In this document: positions 13,791 through 20,821 of the stretch, in pieces
How the letters are laid out: each line of letters opens with the position of its first letter
Position numbering within the stretch: position 1 is the stretch's first letter
Source: Blautia sp.
GTDB taxonomy: Bacteria; Bacillota; Clostridia; Lachnospirales; Lachnospiraceae
NCBI GenBank assembly: GCA_030841965.1
Contig: JAUUSJ010000068.1
Coordinates: forward strand, 1-20,902
Direction: 5' to 3'
Length of the DNA stretch: 20,902 nucleotides
Program-made: the position numbers and the translations under genes
Notes under the pieces: generated by a model
Seen by the model: only the letters and a program-made list of their open reading frames with translations
Database searches by the model: none
What the model was told of the DNA's origin: nothing

Positions 13791-13996
13791 GCCAGTACAC
13801 AGCCGAGAGAGCAAGCAGGTATATGCCCCGAAAACGATAGAGAGTGGAGCGATTTTTCGATATACTTAGCTTTGACGCCGGAGCACTGTCTGAGCGCCAA
13901 AGGCGCGAGTTTGCGGGAGGCGGCATATATCAGCGTATGTCGAAAAATCGTGGGAACGAACGTGTTTACGGGACATATACCTGCTTGCTCTCTCGG
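13791..13996. repeat. Large palindrome containing a copy of the window-edge repeat
   Basis: Positions 13791-13871 align without gaps to 20822-20902, the last 38 bases with one mismatch. Together with its continuation it forms a long imperfect palindrome centred at 13900: 13803-13830 pairs with 13969-13996 (27 of 28), GATTTTTCGA (13851-13860) with TCGAAAAATC (13940-13949), and GCGCC-AAA-GGCGC at the centre (13894-13906). As RNA it would fold into one hairpin of about 194 nt. Confidence 0.85.
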
Positions 13997-14130
13997 CGTC
14001 TCTCTTGACACCTCTCTTGCCTCCCTTGTCTCCCTTGACACCTCCCTTGTCTCTCTTAGCGTCTCTCCTATCTCTCTTGGCACCTTCCTTGCCTCCCTTA
14101 TCTCTTCCCATTCTCTCTCTATCCCCCTCC
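13990..14130. repeat. Pyrimidine-rich (CT) short tandem tract
   Basis: The plus strand is almost pure C and T, built of variants of TCTCTTGACACC and TCCCTTGCC. The minus strand is accordingly a GA-rich purine tract and keeps open frames (arginine/glutamate-rich) that I treat as repeat shadows. Such tracts can form triplex or slipped structures. Confidence 0.7.
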
Positions 14131-14133
14131 AAT

Positions 14134-14355
14134 CCCATTTAAAAACATAAAAAGAACCACATATGCAACTACCTAATTAGGGGTTTTAAGTCGTCCCACT
14201 CCCCATCTAAAAACAAAAAAGAACCACATATGCGACTACCCAATTAGAAGTTTTAAATCGTCCCACTCCCCATCTAAAAACAAAAAAGAACCACATATGC
14301 GACTACCCAATTAAAAGTTTTAAATCGTCCCATTCCCCATCTAAAAACAAAAAAA
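14134..14355. repeat. 67-68-bp tandem array, three full copies plus a partial
   Basis: Units start with CCCATCTAAAAACA at 14134, 14202, 14269 and 14336. Each contains AGAACCACATATGCGACTAC and TTTTAAATCGTCCCA. The last two full units are nearly identical. The partial fourth unit runs into the pyrI terminator. There are no variable spacers, so it is not a CRISPR. Confidence 0.85.
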
Positions 14356-14390
14356 AGAGCCACGGCAAAAACTCTTTTCACCGTGACTCT
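14346..14390 (-). terminator. Terminator of the pyrB-pyrI operon
   Basis: On the minus strand AGAGTCACGG (14390-14381) pairs with CCGTGGCTCT (14365-14356), with one non-standard pair, and is followed by a run of T (complement of 14346-14355). It lies about 40 bp after the pyrI stop. Confidence 0.85.
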
Positions 14391-14430
14391 CATTATATAT
14401 CTCTTATATATTTCCCATCATGCAAAACAA

Positions 14431-14856
14431 TTAATTCTTGCTAGATTTCTTCGCCTCACAATACTGACAGCGATAAATCCTATTCTCCCTGTCCACAAGC
14501 TTAAAAATCTGGTCAATCTCTGGTTCCACCGACGTAATGCACCTTGGATTCTTACACTTGGCAATATTCACCAACTTCTCTGGAAGTCCCACCTTCCTCT
14601 TCTCCACAATCTTCCCATCTTGAATCACACATACCGTGACATCTGGGTCGATATATCCGAGCACATCCACATTCAAATCAAATTGGTCTGCAATCTTAAT
14701 AATATCCTTCTTCCCCATCTTCTTACTTGGCACATTTTTAATAATCGCAACCGAACAATTCAAAGCATCAAGTCCCAAATCATTATAAAGTCTCATACTC
14801 TCCCCAGCAGTAATATGGTCTAACACAATTCCATTCTTAATACTATCTATCTTCAT
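14431..14856 (-). CDS. pyrI: Aspartate carbamoyltransferase regulatory subunit
   Basis: The 141-residue product is the regulatory chain that pairs with PyrB and carries allosteric nucleotide sites. The N-terminal allosteric domain includes NGIVLDHITAGE (8-19) and KKMGKKDIIKI (45-55). The C-terminal zinc domain has Cys101, Cys106, Cys130 and Cys133; the spacing 5-24-3 is the same as in the Escherichia coli protein (109, 114, 138, 141). The chain is slightly shorter than the E. coli one. It overlaps the pyrB stop by 14 bases on the minus strand, so the two are translated from one message, as expected for a 2:3 holoenzyme assembly. Confidence 0.96.
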   Translation of the reverse strand: MKIDSIKNGIVLDHITAGESMRLYNDLGLDALNCSVAIIKNVPSKKMGKKDIIKIADQFDLNVDVLGYIDPDVTVCVIQDGKIVEKRKVGLPEKLVNIAKCKNPRCITSVEPEIDQIFKLVDRENRIYRCQYCEAKKSSKN

Positions 14857-15772
14857 TTGGCTTCACCCCCAACATCGTCATAATCAACGCCATTCTAATA
14901 TACTTTCCATTCAGCGCCTGCTCAAAATAACAAGCTCTCGGGTCCTTATCGACTTTCACAGAAATCTCATTCACCCTTGGAAGCGGATGCAAAATCGCTA
15001 AATCCTTCTTCGCTGTCTCTAATTTATCCAAATCCAAAATATACGTATCCTTTAAGCGAATATAATCCGCCTCATTGAAAAATCTCTCTTTTTGAACTCT
15101 CGTCATATACAAAATATCAAGCTCTGGCATAACTTCCTCCATAGAAGTAACCTCTCTATATGGAAGATTTTTCTTCTCAAATACATCTTTTTTCAAATAT
15201 TCTGGAATCTGGAGTTCTTCCGGTGAAATCAAAATATACTCGATATCCTCATATCTGGAAAGTGCCTTAATCAACGAATGAACCGTACGTCCAAACTTTA
15301 AATCACCGCAAAATCCTACCTTTAGATTGCTAAGTCTACCTTTCTTTCTGCGAATCGTAAGTAAATCTGTCAAAGTCTGTGTCGGATGATTATGACCGCC
15401 GTCACCCGCATTAATAACAGGAATATTGACCGTATTCGCCGCCACAAAAGGTGCTCCCTCCTTTGGATGTCTCATAGCAATAATATCCGCATAACATTCC
15501 ACAACCTTCACTGTATCCGCAACACTCTCTCCCTTCGCAGAAGAAGAAGAATCTGCCGAAGAAAAACCAAGTACATTACCTCCAAGCTCCATCATAGCAG
15601 CCTCAAAACTCAGACGAGTTCTCGTACTTGGTTCAAAAAATAAGGTAGCGAGTTTCTTGTTCTTGCATACCTCTCTATACTTCTCTTTATTCAAAATAAT
15701 ATCATCGGCTAAGTCAAGCATCTGATCAATTTCTTCTACAGATAAATCCATCGGATCAATTAAATGTCTCAT
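14843..15772 (-). CDS. pyrB: Aspartate carbamoyltransferase catalytic subunit
   Basis: The 309-residue enzyme joins carbamoyl phosphate and aspartate, the first committed step of pyrimidine synthesis. Key motifs are all present: FEPSTRTR (46-53) for carbamoyl phosphate, SSSAKGES (76-83) with the active-site lysine loop, AMRHPKEG (99-106), NAGDGGHNHPTQ (121-132), and LHPLPR near residue 262. Length is normal for the family. The ATG follows TAGGAGG. It is the first gene of pyrBI, with a strong promoter about 130 bp upstream and a structured leader between, which suggests attenuation. Other pyr genes are not in the window. Confidence 0.97.
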   Translation of the reverse strand: MRHLIDPMDLSVEEIDQMLDLADDIILNKEKYREVCKNKKLATLFFEPSTRTRLSFEAAMMELGGNVLGFSSADSSSSAKGESVADTVKVVECYADIIAMRHPKEGAPFVAANTVNIPVINAGDGGHNHPTQTLTDLLTIRRKKGRLSNLKVGFCGDLKFGRTVHSLIKALSRYEDIEYILISPEELQIPEYLKKDVFEKKNLPYREVTSMEEVMPELDILYMTRVQKERFFNEADYIRLKDTYILDLDKLETAKKDLAILHPLPRVNEISVKVDKDPRACYFEQALNGKYIRMALIMTMLGVKPNEDR

Positions 15773-15817
15773 GATAAACCTCCTACTAGCTTACTTTCTC
15801 AAAACTCTAAAAGTTCG

Positions 15818-15886
15818 TCCGGCAAGTATTTATTAAATAAAAAACAGTTTCGTCTCATCACTTGCCAGAAACTTTCTATCGAAACT
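15818..15886 (-). promoter_or_regulatory. Candidate attenuator in the pyrBI leader
   Basis: Two mutually exclusive hairpins can form in the transcript. In one, AGTTTCG (15886-15880) pairs with CGAAACT (15852-15846) and is followed at once by GTTTTTTATTT, a terminator form. In the other, TCTGGCAAGT (15869-15860), which lies in the loop of the first, pairs with ACTTGCCGGA (15827-15818) over ten pairs. A classic PyrR-binding sequence was not recognised. Confidence 0.5.
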
Positions 15887-15901
15887 TGTTTCCTTTTTGA
15901 T

Positions 15902-15930
15902 ATATTACCTTTTTTGTCTTATCCTGTCAA
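15902..15930 (-). promoter_or_regulatory. Promoter of pyrBI
   Basis: On the minus strand TTGACA (15930-15925) and TAATAT (15907-15902) are 17 bp apart. Transcription would start near 15895, giving a leader of about 120 nt before the pyrB ATG. Confidence 0.8.
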
Positions 15931-15967
15931 TCATTTTCTCCATTCTAATTGCGTAAAATTTTTATAA

Positions 15968-16003
15968 GAAAAAAACTGAAGCGATATAAAATATCACTCC
16001 AGT
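15968..16003 (-). terminator. Terminator after the DUF2156 gene
   Basis: On the minus strand ACTGGAGTGATAT (16003-15991) pairs with ATATCGCTTCAGT (15987-15975) over 13 pairs with two G-T, followed by seven T. It isolates the upstream gene from pyrBI. Confidence 0.9.
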
Positions 16004-16018
16004 CCTTCGTCTCTATAT

Positions 16019-16942
16019 TCAACTTGCAATGGGTAATAAACTAGCTTCTGCCTTTAAAAAAGCCATACCTCTCTCCGCCATCATAACTGGTCGATAAGAG
16101 AGTTTCGCCTTTCTAAGACCTTCCTCCCCACAATCTTCCTCTCGGTTAATATAGCGATACTCACTCGCCTCATGCTCCGCAAACTGCTGATTAATCATAG
16201 GATAAGCTCCCTGAATGACACTAAATGCCTTCTCAAAATGAACAACAAAAGTGTCCTCGCTAATAGGCTCACCCATCGCAAAAGCAATAATCTTGCCTTC
16301 TGCGCGGATTGCTCCACCGACAAGACCTAACTGTTCCATATACATCAGCGCTGTCTTTGCTGCACATGCCTCTGCATTCTTCTCATCATCTTCTGCCTCT
16401 TCCTCGGTCTCACAGTTTGCCTTCTTCCAAACTTCTAACATCTCTAGACATTCCTGTCTATTCGCATCTGAGATGGATTCATAACTCCACTCATGATTTT
16501 CTTTAAATTTATTAATATGATTTCTCTTTCCATGGAATTTCTTTCCCTTTAAGGTAATCAAATCTTTTGATTCATAAATATAATCCTCATCATCTCTGCT
16601 ATAGATGACTTCCGTCTCATCTGGATAAAACTCTTTTAGACAGGCCTCATTTTCCTTTGTGATATTGTGAAGACAAAATGGAATGCCCCTCTCCTTACAA
16701 TACGCACGAATCTCATCCAGAGCTTTTTTCGCATCACCATGTCCGATTGGATAGCTAAAACTTACCACATCATGTTCCGACTTGATGACTAACATATCCT
16801 CCACAATAGCAAATTCTTCGTTATAATAGTCCTTCCATACGTAAGCCGCTGCAAAAGACTTATCACAAATTCTTGAAGTTACTTTACTAAAATAATAATC
16901 AAAAGTTTCTTTGTCACTTAATTGGATTTTCTGAAATCGCAT
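16019..16942 (-). CDS. DUF2156 family protein (PG lysyltransferase C-terminal-like)
   Basis: The 307-residue protein resembles the stand-alone DUF2156/LPG_synthase C-terminal family, which has a duplicated GNAT-like fold. Seen motifs are the start RFQKIQLSDKETFDYYFSK, KGKKFHGKRNHINKFKENH (131-149), a conserved family block, and the later GGAIRAEGKIIAFAMGEPIS and YPMINQQFAEH segments. Members of this family transfer amino acids or acyl groups from tRNA or CoA donors, but this branch is uncharacterised. There are no membrane segments, unlike full MprF. AGAGGAG precedes the ATG. It has its own terminator, so it is probably monocistronic. Confidence 0.8.
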   Translation of the reverse strand: MRFQKIQLSDKETFDYYFSKVTSRICDKSFAAAYVWKDYYNEEFAIVEDMLVIKSEHDVVSFSYPIGHGDAKKALDEIRAYCKERGIPFCLHNITKENEACLKEFYPDETEVIYSRDDEDYIYESKDLITLKGKKFHGKRNHINKFKENHEWSYESISDANRQECLEMLEVWKKANCETEEEAEDDEKNAEACAAKTALMYMEQLGLVGGAIRAEGKIIAFAMGEPISEDTFVVHFEKAFSVIQGAYPMINQQFAEHEASEYRYINREEDCGEEGLRKAKLSYRPVMMAERGMAFLKAEASLLPIAS

Positions 16943-17160
16943 AAATTCTCCTCTTCTCTAATCTATAAAACAAAGCGCACTCTGCCTTTTTTCACTTCTC
17001 ACTCTAAATTTCCTCGGAAATAGCCAATACGAGATATCCAAGTATAGAGAAAAAATCTTTTTAAGAGGTCAGCTTATTTCCATAAACATCACAATAGATA
17101 AAATTTTGATTCCTTCTTATCGCTTGTAAAAACTACTCCAGCTACTCGACAAGAATAAGC

Positions 17161-18174
17161 TTAAAATCGATAAGCTGTCATATCGATAAGTTCTACATCC
17201 TTTGTGATGTATCCCTCTTTTATCGGCTGAGTCTTTGTATAATCTGTCGATAAATATTTCTTATTATCATCGGCAAATACAGTTACTATTGTACTATCTT
17301 TTCCAAGTTTATTCTGAGCCATAATACTTCCCACCAGATTGGCTCCGGAGGAAATGCCGACACCGACACCGAGTTTTTGTGAAATCATCTGAGCCATAAT
17401 AATGGCATCTCCGTCGTCGACAGAGACAACCCCCGACATCTCATCCATATGTAAGATGGATGGAACAAATTCGTCTGAGATTCCCTCGATTCTATGCTTT
17501 CCAACCTTATATCCAGTGGAAATCGTTGGTGAATTAAGCGGCTCAAGTGGATAAACTTGACATTCTGGGTTACTATCTCTTAATCTTCTTCCAATGCCCA
17601 TAATCGTTCCGCCTGTTCCGACGCCAGCGACAACCCCATCTGCCTTCTTGCCAATTGCGGCAAGTTGCTCTACAATCTCATCTCCCGTTGTGAGGTAATG
17701 AGTCATCGTATTATCCTCATTGGAAAATTGTCGTGGAAGAAAAACATCTCCTTTCTTTGCCAACTCCTCTGTCAGAGCGATGGAGCCTAAAAATCCTCCC
17801 TCTTCTCTTGAGACAAGCCTAACTTTAGCGCCATAGCTTTTCATAATATTGATTCTTTCCATGCTCATCCAGTCTGGAATATAGATAATAACCTCATGTC
17901 CCAGATAAGAGCCGAGTGCAGAAAAAGCAATTCCTGTATTACCGCTTGTCGCCTCCACAATCTTATCGGTCTCTTTTATGATTCCATCCTCGTAAGCTTT
18001 CTTTAAAATATAATAAGCTACTCTATCTTTAATGCTTCCTGATAAGTTATAATATTCCGCTTTCGCATAAATTACTCTTGGCTCCCCCTTATAAGTTAAA
18101 TTTATCTCTAATAATGGAGTATGGGAAATCATCGGAGCAATCTTGGCAAATTTTTCTTTTACTGTCTGATTCAC
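17161..18174 (-). CDS. PLP-dependent cysteine synthase-family protein
   Basis: The 337-residue enzyme belongs to the beta-family of PLP enzymes (cysteine synthase / cystathionine beta-synthase). The PLP lysine is Lys49 in NLSGSIKDR (43-51), the substrate loop is TSGNTG (76-81), and the phosphate-binding loop is GVGTGGT (184-190). The usual Asn-Pro-Gly-Gly before the lysine is replaced by Asn-Leu-Ser-Gly, so the substrate may differ from O-acetylserine. The C-terminal FADDNKKYLSTDY and about 20 extra residues occur in a clostridial branch often annotated as cysteine synthase. It starts at a GTG after AAAGGAAG, with a promoter directly upstream, and appears monocistronic. Sulfur genes are not adjacent. 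Confidence 0.85.
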   Translation of the reverse strand: MNQTVKEKFAKIAPMISHTPLLEINLTYKGEPRVIYAKAEYYNLSGSIKDRVAYYILKKAYEDGIIKETDKIVEATSGNTGIAFSALGSYLGHEVIIYIPDWMSMERINIMKSYGAKVRLVSREEGGFLGSIALTEELAKKGDVFLPRQFSNEDNTMTHYLTTGDEIVEQLAAIGKKADGVVAGVGTGGTIMGIGRRLRDSNPECQVYPLEPLNSPTISTGYKVGKHRIEGISDEFVPSILHMDEMSGVVSVDDGDAIIMAQMISQKLGVGVGISSGANLVGSIMAQNKLGKDSTIVTVFADDNKKYLSTDYTKTQPIKEGYITKDVELIDMTAYRF

Positions 18175-18216
18175 GATTTTTCTTCCTTTCTATTAGTTAG
18201 TAATCCCTAGCTATTT

Positions 18217-18245
18217 ACTATAGCATAAAATAAATTTAAATACAA
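18217..18245 (-). promoter_or_regulatory. Promoter of the cysteine synthase-like gene
   Basis: On the minus strand TTGTAT (18245-18240) and TATAGT (18222-18217) are 17 bp apart, about 40 bp ahead of the GTG start. The spacer is AT-rich. Confidence 0.6.
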
Positions 18246-18349
18246 CGGTAATTTTTGCTCTACCAAAAATAAAATAAGAGTTCAACATTTTCAAATAGAT
18301 TCAAATTCAGATTTTGGCGACTTTTTGCATGACAAAACTATCACAAAAT

Positions 18350-18386
18350 AAAAATGTTATCCAAAATTAAATCAGATAACATTTTT
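18350..18386. terminator. Bidirectional terminator
   Basis: AAAAATGTTATC (18350-18361) and GATAACATTTTT (18375-18386) are perfect complements flanked by A and T runs, so the hairpin can work on both strands. On the minus strand it would end the transcript of the small FeoA-like gene and the structured repeat. Confidence 0.8.
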
Positions 18387-18409
18387 GTATTCACTATTTT
18401 ATGATACCA

Positions 18410-18602
18410 GGGTCAAAAGGTCTAAAATCCGATGCGAGCTTGCTTGCAAGAGGATTTTTGAACTTGGGACCCGCCAAAAACATGAATAAGTAGCCATTTT
18501 TCGGAGAAAAATGGGCGGATTATGAATGTTTTTGAGGGCGCTGGGCGCCAGTGACGCCGACCGGAGTGGAACGTAGATGCGGGAGCACATTGTGCGGAGC
18601 AA
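18410..18602. repeat. Structured intergenic element, about 190 bp
   Basis: GC-richer than its surroundings and built of nested hairpins: GGGTC (18410) with GACCC (18468-18472) and inner AAAATCC/GGATTTT; AAAAACAT (18476-18483) with ATGTTTTT (18526-18533) and inner CCATTTTTC/GAAAAATGG; then GGCG-CTGGG-CGCC (18537-18549). Similar GGGTC-GCGAGCTTGC elements recur in Lachnospiraceae genomes as I recall. Open frames across it are artefacts of the repeat. Confidence 0.65.
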
Positions 18603-18665
18603 TCATCTCCACTTAAATAAGCTTCAAACTCATAAAGCTTCCATCATTCTAAGTTTCATAAGGCT

Positions 18666-18878
18666 CTAAATCTTTACCTTATCTGCCGTATCCTTATCTA
18701 ATGCCAAGAACTTCCCATTGACACGGATAATCATATTCCCAAAATAAGAACTGACAACCTCAATCCATGTGCCCGGTCTTAATGCGACTGTTCCTGTCAG
18801 ATTTTCACTACAGTAATCACTGAAATTCCACTTTACTGTATCAATTGTGCCTATGTTTGCCTGCGATAATGCCATCAT
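18666..18878 (-). CDS. Small FeoA-like (SH3-fold) protein
   Basis: The 70-residue product begins MMALSQANIGTIDTVKW and ends VALRPGTWIEVVSSYFGNMI followed by VNGKFLALDKDTADKVKI. The PGTxIEVV and VxGxxxALDKxxAxKVxI pattern matches the FeoA SH3-like domain that modulates FeoB ferrous iron uptake. The middle helical part usually containing FLENLGF is shortened, so it may be a diverged or regulatory variant. No feoB is in the window. AAAGGGGATG precedes tandem ATGs; the first is used here. Phased 20-bp repeats and a promoter lie upstream. Confidence 0.65.
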   Translation of the reverse strand: MMALSQANIGTIDTVKWNFSDYCSENLTGTVALRPGTWIEVVSSYFGNMIIRVNGKFLALDKDTADKVKI

Positions 18879-18953
18879 ACTAACATCCCCTTTTCCAATA
18901 TCTTTACTGTCAATATAGATTTTTGCTAAAATCTCGTTCTCTTTCTTGTATTT

Positions 18954-18984
18954 ATTATACCATAAAGGGGGTGTGGGGAGTCAA
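18954..18984 (-). promoter_or_regulatory. Candidate promoter of the FeoA-like gene
   Basis: On the minus strand TTGACT (18984-18979) and TATAAT (18959-18954) are separated by 19 bp, slightly long. The spacer holds an unusual C-rich run (complement of GGGGGTGTGGGG). A second TTGACA lies at about 18914-18909, nearer the gene. Confidence 0.5.
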
Positions 18985-19120
18985 TCATAACTTTCGTACA
19001 GTGTTCTAATCTTTCCTTGACTACTCTAATCTTTTCTATCATAAACTAATTCTTCGTTCAGACGGCTAATCTTCCATCGTGAATTCTAATTTCATTTTCA
19101 AATCTCTAACTCTTATTCTA
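18981..19120. repeat. 20-bp phased repeats, seven degenerate units
   Basis: CTAAT/CTAAC/CATAA landmarks occur at 18986, 19006, 19026, 19046, 19066, 19086 and 19106, exactly 20 bp apart. Units follow CTAATCTTTC plus ten variable bases. The array sits directly upstream of the FeoA-like gene's promoter. Confidence 0.75.
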
Positions 19121-19151
19121 TATGGCAAAACTAAGCCACTCCCATCAAGCG

Positions 19152-19173
19152 AAAAGCAGAAAGCTTTCTCTGC
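19152..19173 (-). terminator. Probable terminator after the DnaJ-like gene
   Basis: On the minus strand GCAGAGA (19173-19167) pairs with TTTCTGC (19162-19156) with a G-T pair, followed by TTTTCGC. It lies about 15 bp after the stop codon. Confidence 0.5.
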
Positions 19174-19188
19174 CGTCTTATTGACCAA

Positions 19189-19848
19189 CTAGATATAACA
19201 GCACATACTTCCTGGGCATAAAATATTACAGCATACTTGCATCATACAGCATTGAATACATCCACTACTTCCATGTGACGTCATACCGCCGTATGGATTT
19301 CCCCTCTGCGTATACCACGCCATACCATTTTGAAGCTGATTTTGAAACTGACGATAGAGCATATTATTGGGCTCTAACTCAACTGCTTTTTGTGCATGTT
19401 CATTCGCTATCACATTATTGCCTACGCCCATATTGGCTCTGGCACTTAAATAATACCAAAGAGCCGTTCGATTCGCAACCTGATTCAAGACATTTAACGC
19501 CTCGCTATAGTATCCACTATTGACATAATTCGTCGCCGCCTTATAATAATTTCCGTCTTTGTCGTCCTCGTATTCTCTCTGCGTATTTGAGTAGTTTTGA
19601 CCAAATCCGCCCTGATAATATCCTCCATATCCTGTGCCCTGACTATCCGCATTTCCTGCGCCACTTCGGATTTTCATAATCGTCTCGTACGCCGCCTGCA
19701 CCTCTTTAAATTTTCTCTCCGCCTCATCCTTATTTGGATTATTAATATTCGCATCTGGATGATATTTCTTGCTTAATCTTCGATATGCTTTTTTTACTTC
19801 CTCATCCGATGCATTCTCTGACACACCAAGTATTTTATATGGATCCAT
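19189..19848 (-). CDS. J-domain protein with TPR-like middle and Cys-rich tail
   Basis: The 219-residue protein starts with a J-domain (about 2-65), MDPYKILGVSENAS with the HPD tripeptide at 30-32, which stimulates an Hsp70 ATPase. A Gly/Tyr-rich linker (65-90) leads to a TPR-like part (about 100-165) with YYSEALNVLNQV and ANEHAQKAVELEPNN. The tail, CIQCCMMQVCCNILCPGSMC followed by CYI, has eight Cys in the last 23 residues; it may bind metal, take lipid, or sit at the membrane. It lacks the zinc and substrate domains of true DnaJ. It begins 9 bp after the DUF5685 gene and is cotranscribed with it. Confidence 0.88.
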   Translation of the reverse strand: MDPYKILGVSENASDEEVKKAYRRLSKKYHPDANINNPNKDEAERKFKEVQAAYETIMKIRSGAGNADSQGTGYGGYYQGGFGQNYSNTQREYEDDKDGNYYKAATNYVNSGYYSEALNVLNQVANRTALWYYLSARANMGVGNNVIANEHAQKAVELEPNNMLYRQFQNQLQNGMAWYTQRGNPYGGMTSHGSSGCIQCCMMQVCCNILCPGSMCCYI

Positions 19849-19857
19849 CTCTCTTTC

Positions 19858-20688
19858 TCATTCTTCCTTTCTAGCTCTATTTTTTACCTCTTCGTATTTT
19901 ATCCAGACTCCCGCATAAAGTATATTTCTCAAAAGTTCTATATTCTCTATAATGGGCAACTGCTCAAACACTCTAGTGCATTCCGCCATCATCATAAGGA
20001 GAATCTTTCCAACCCTCTCATCGAAATTATCTTCCCTGCTCATCTCATAAAAGGGATTATAATTCCCCTTCTCTAAATCATCCAAAAAGTCGTCATAGGC
20101 ATCCATCAAATAGATAAATTTCCCAAGAAAAAATCCCATTTTTCTTAAGCTCTTTTCCCACTCATCCTCTCGATAGACAAAGAGTTCCGCCATAATATTT
20201 CCAAAATATCCCGCCATCTCATCGATATTTTGACTATTCTTTCTCTCTCCCTCATCTATCCTCTTCATCCAATACGATATATTCCTCACTTTTTTTGGAT
20301 ACTTTCTTTTTAACTCTTTATTCTTCCCTCTGATAAGCTCCAACAGAGCCTTCGCCTTTATCTTTCTTTCATCCTTCCAATCATCCCGACATTTATAATA
20401 AATCATAAGTGTAGACATATCTGCAATATACTCTCCAATCTCATTTCTTCGAGTAAGCTGCTTTTTCGCTGGATTTAACCCACATCTTTCTAAATTTACT
20501 TCCGTCTTTGGCTCATATAAGGCTGTGAGTAAAATATAAATAAATGTCATATCGTAGGATAATAAAAGCCTCGAAAGATTTCCGCTATTCTTTTTTAATT
20601 CCTTGCATAAGCCACAGTAATAACTTCGATACATATCAAATTCCTTAAACTTTAATTCAGGCTTATTTAGTATAATATATCCAAACAA
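19858..20688 (-). CDS. DUF5685 family protein
   Basis: The 276-residue product starts at a TTG (20688-20686) nine nt after GGAG, giving (L)FGYIILNKPELKFKEFD, the usual DUF5685 start; an in-frame extension to 20760 has no site. An N-terminal cysteine pair, SYYCGLCKELK, and helical segments containing MSTLMIYYKCRDDW, FLGKFIYLMDAYDDFLDDLE and NPFYEM follow. The two Asp-rich helices (KCRDDW and DAYDDFLDD) look like the acidic motifs of isoprenoid-synthase-type helical folds, which is only a resemblance. Function is unknown. The adjacent J-domain gene suggests a chaperone-related or envelope role for the pair. Confidence 0.8.
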   Translation of the reverse strand: MFGYIILNKPELKFKEFDMYRSYYCGLCKELKKNSGNLSRLLLSYDMTFIYILLTALYEPKTEVNLERCGLNPAKKQLTRRNEIGEYIADMSTLMIYYKCRDDWKDERKIKAKALLELIRGKNKELKRKYPKKVRNISYWMKRIDEGERKNSQNIDEMAGYFGNIMAELFVYREDEWEKSLRKMGFFLGKFIYLMDAYDDFLDDLEKGNYNPFYEMSREDNFDERVGKILLMMMAECTRVFEQLPIIENIELLRNILYAGVWIKYEEVKNRARKEE

Positions 20689-20755
20689 AATTTTTCTCCA
20701 TTTCTTAATATTTTTTCTAGTATAGCATACCTTCTTGAAATTCCAATCATTTTTA

Positions 20756-20821
20756 GCCAATAATACAAAATTTTATAATATCTTGCCAGTACAAAATCAA
20801 AAAAGAATTTTACAGTGTCTT
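20756..20821. repeat. 37-bp repeat units beside the right-edge repeat
   Basis: GCCAATAATAC at 20756, GCCAGTAC at 20785 and GCCAATAC at 20822 mark units of about 29 and 37 bp, each with an AAAATT block. They are the inverted counterparts of the 36-bp array at 59-230. Confidence 0.65.

Noticed and set aside
13700..14150. Overlapping ORFs rich in Arg/Glu/Thr or Lys/Gly/Asp across the palindrome and CT tract
   Set aside because: They are products of the repeat and of the purine/pyrimidine tract on either strand; no family resemblance.
15773..15900. PyrR-binding site in the pyrBI leader
   Set aside because: I could not find the conserved PyrR anti-antiterminator loop pattern; only generic alternative hairpins are supported.
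18399..18602. 67-codon minus-strand ORF
   Set aside because: It runs through the multi-hairpin intergenic element and ends in it; base pairing explains the sequence better than coding.
20689..20760. Longer start for the DUF5685 gene
   Set aside because: The upstream TTG lacks a ribosome site, while TTG 20688 has GGAG at good spacing and gives the family's normal N-terminus.
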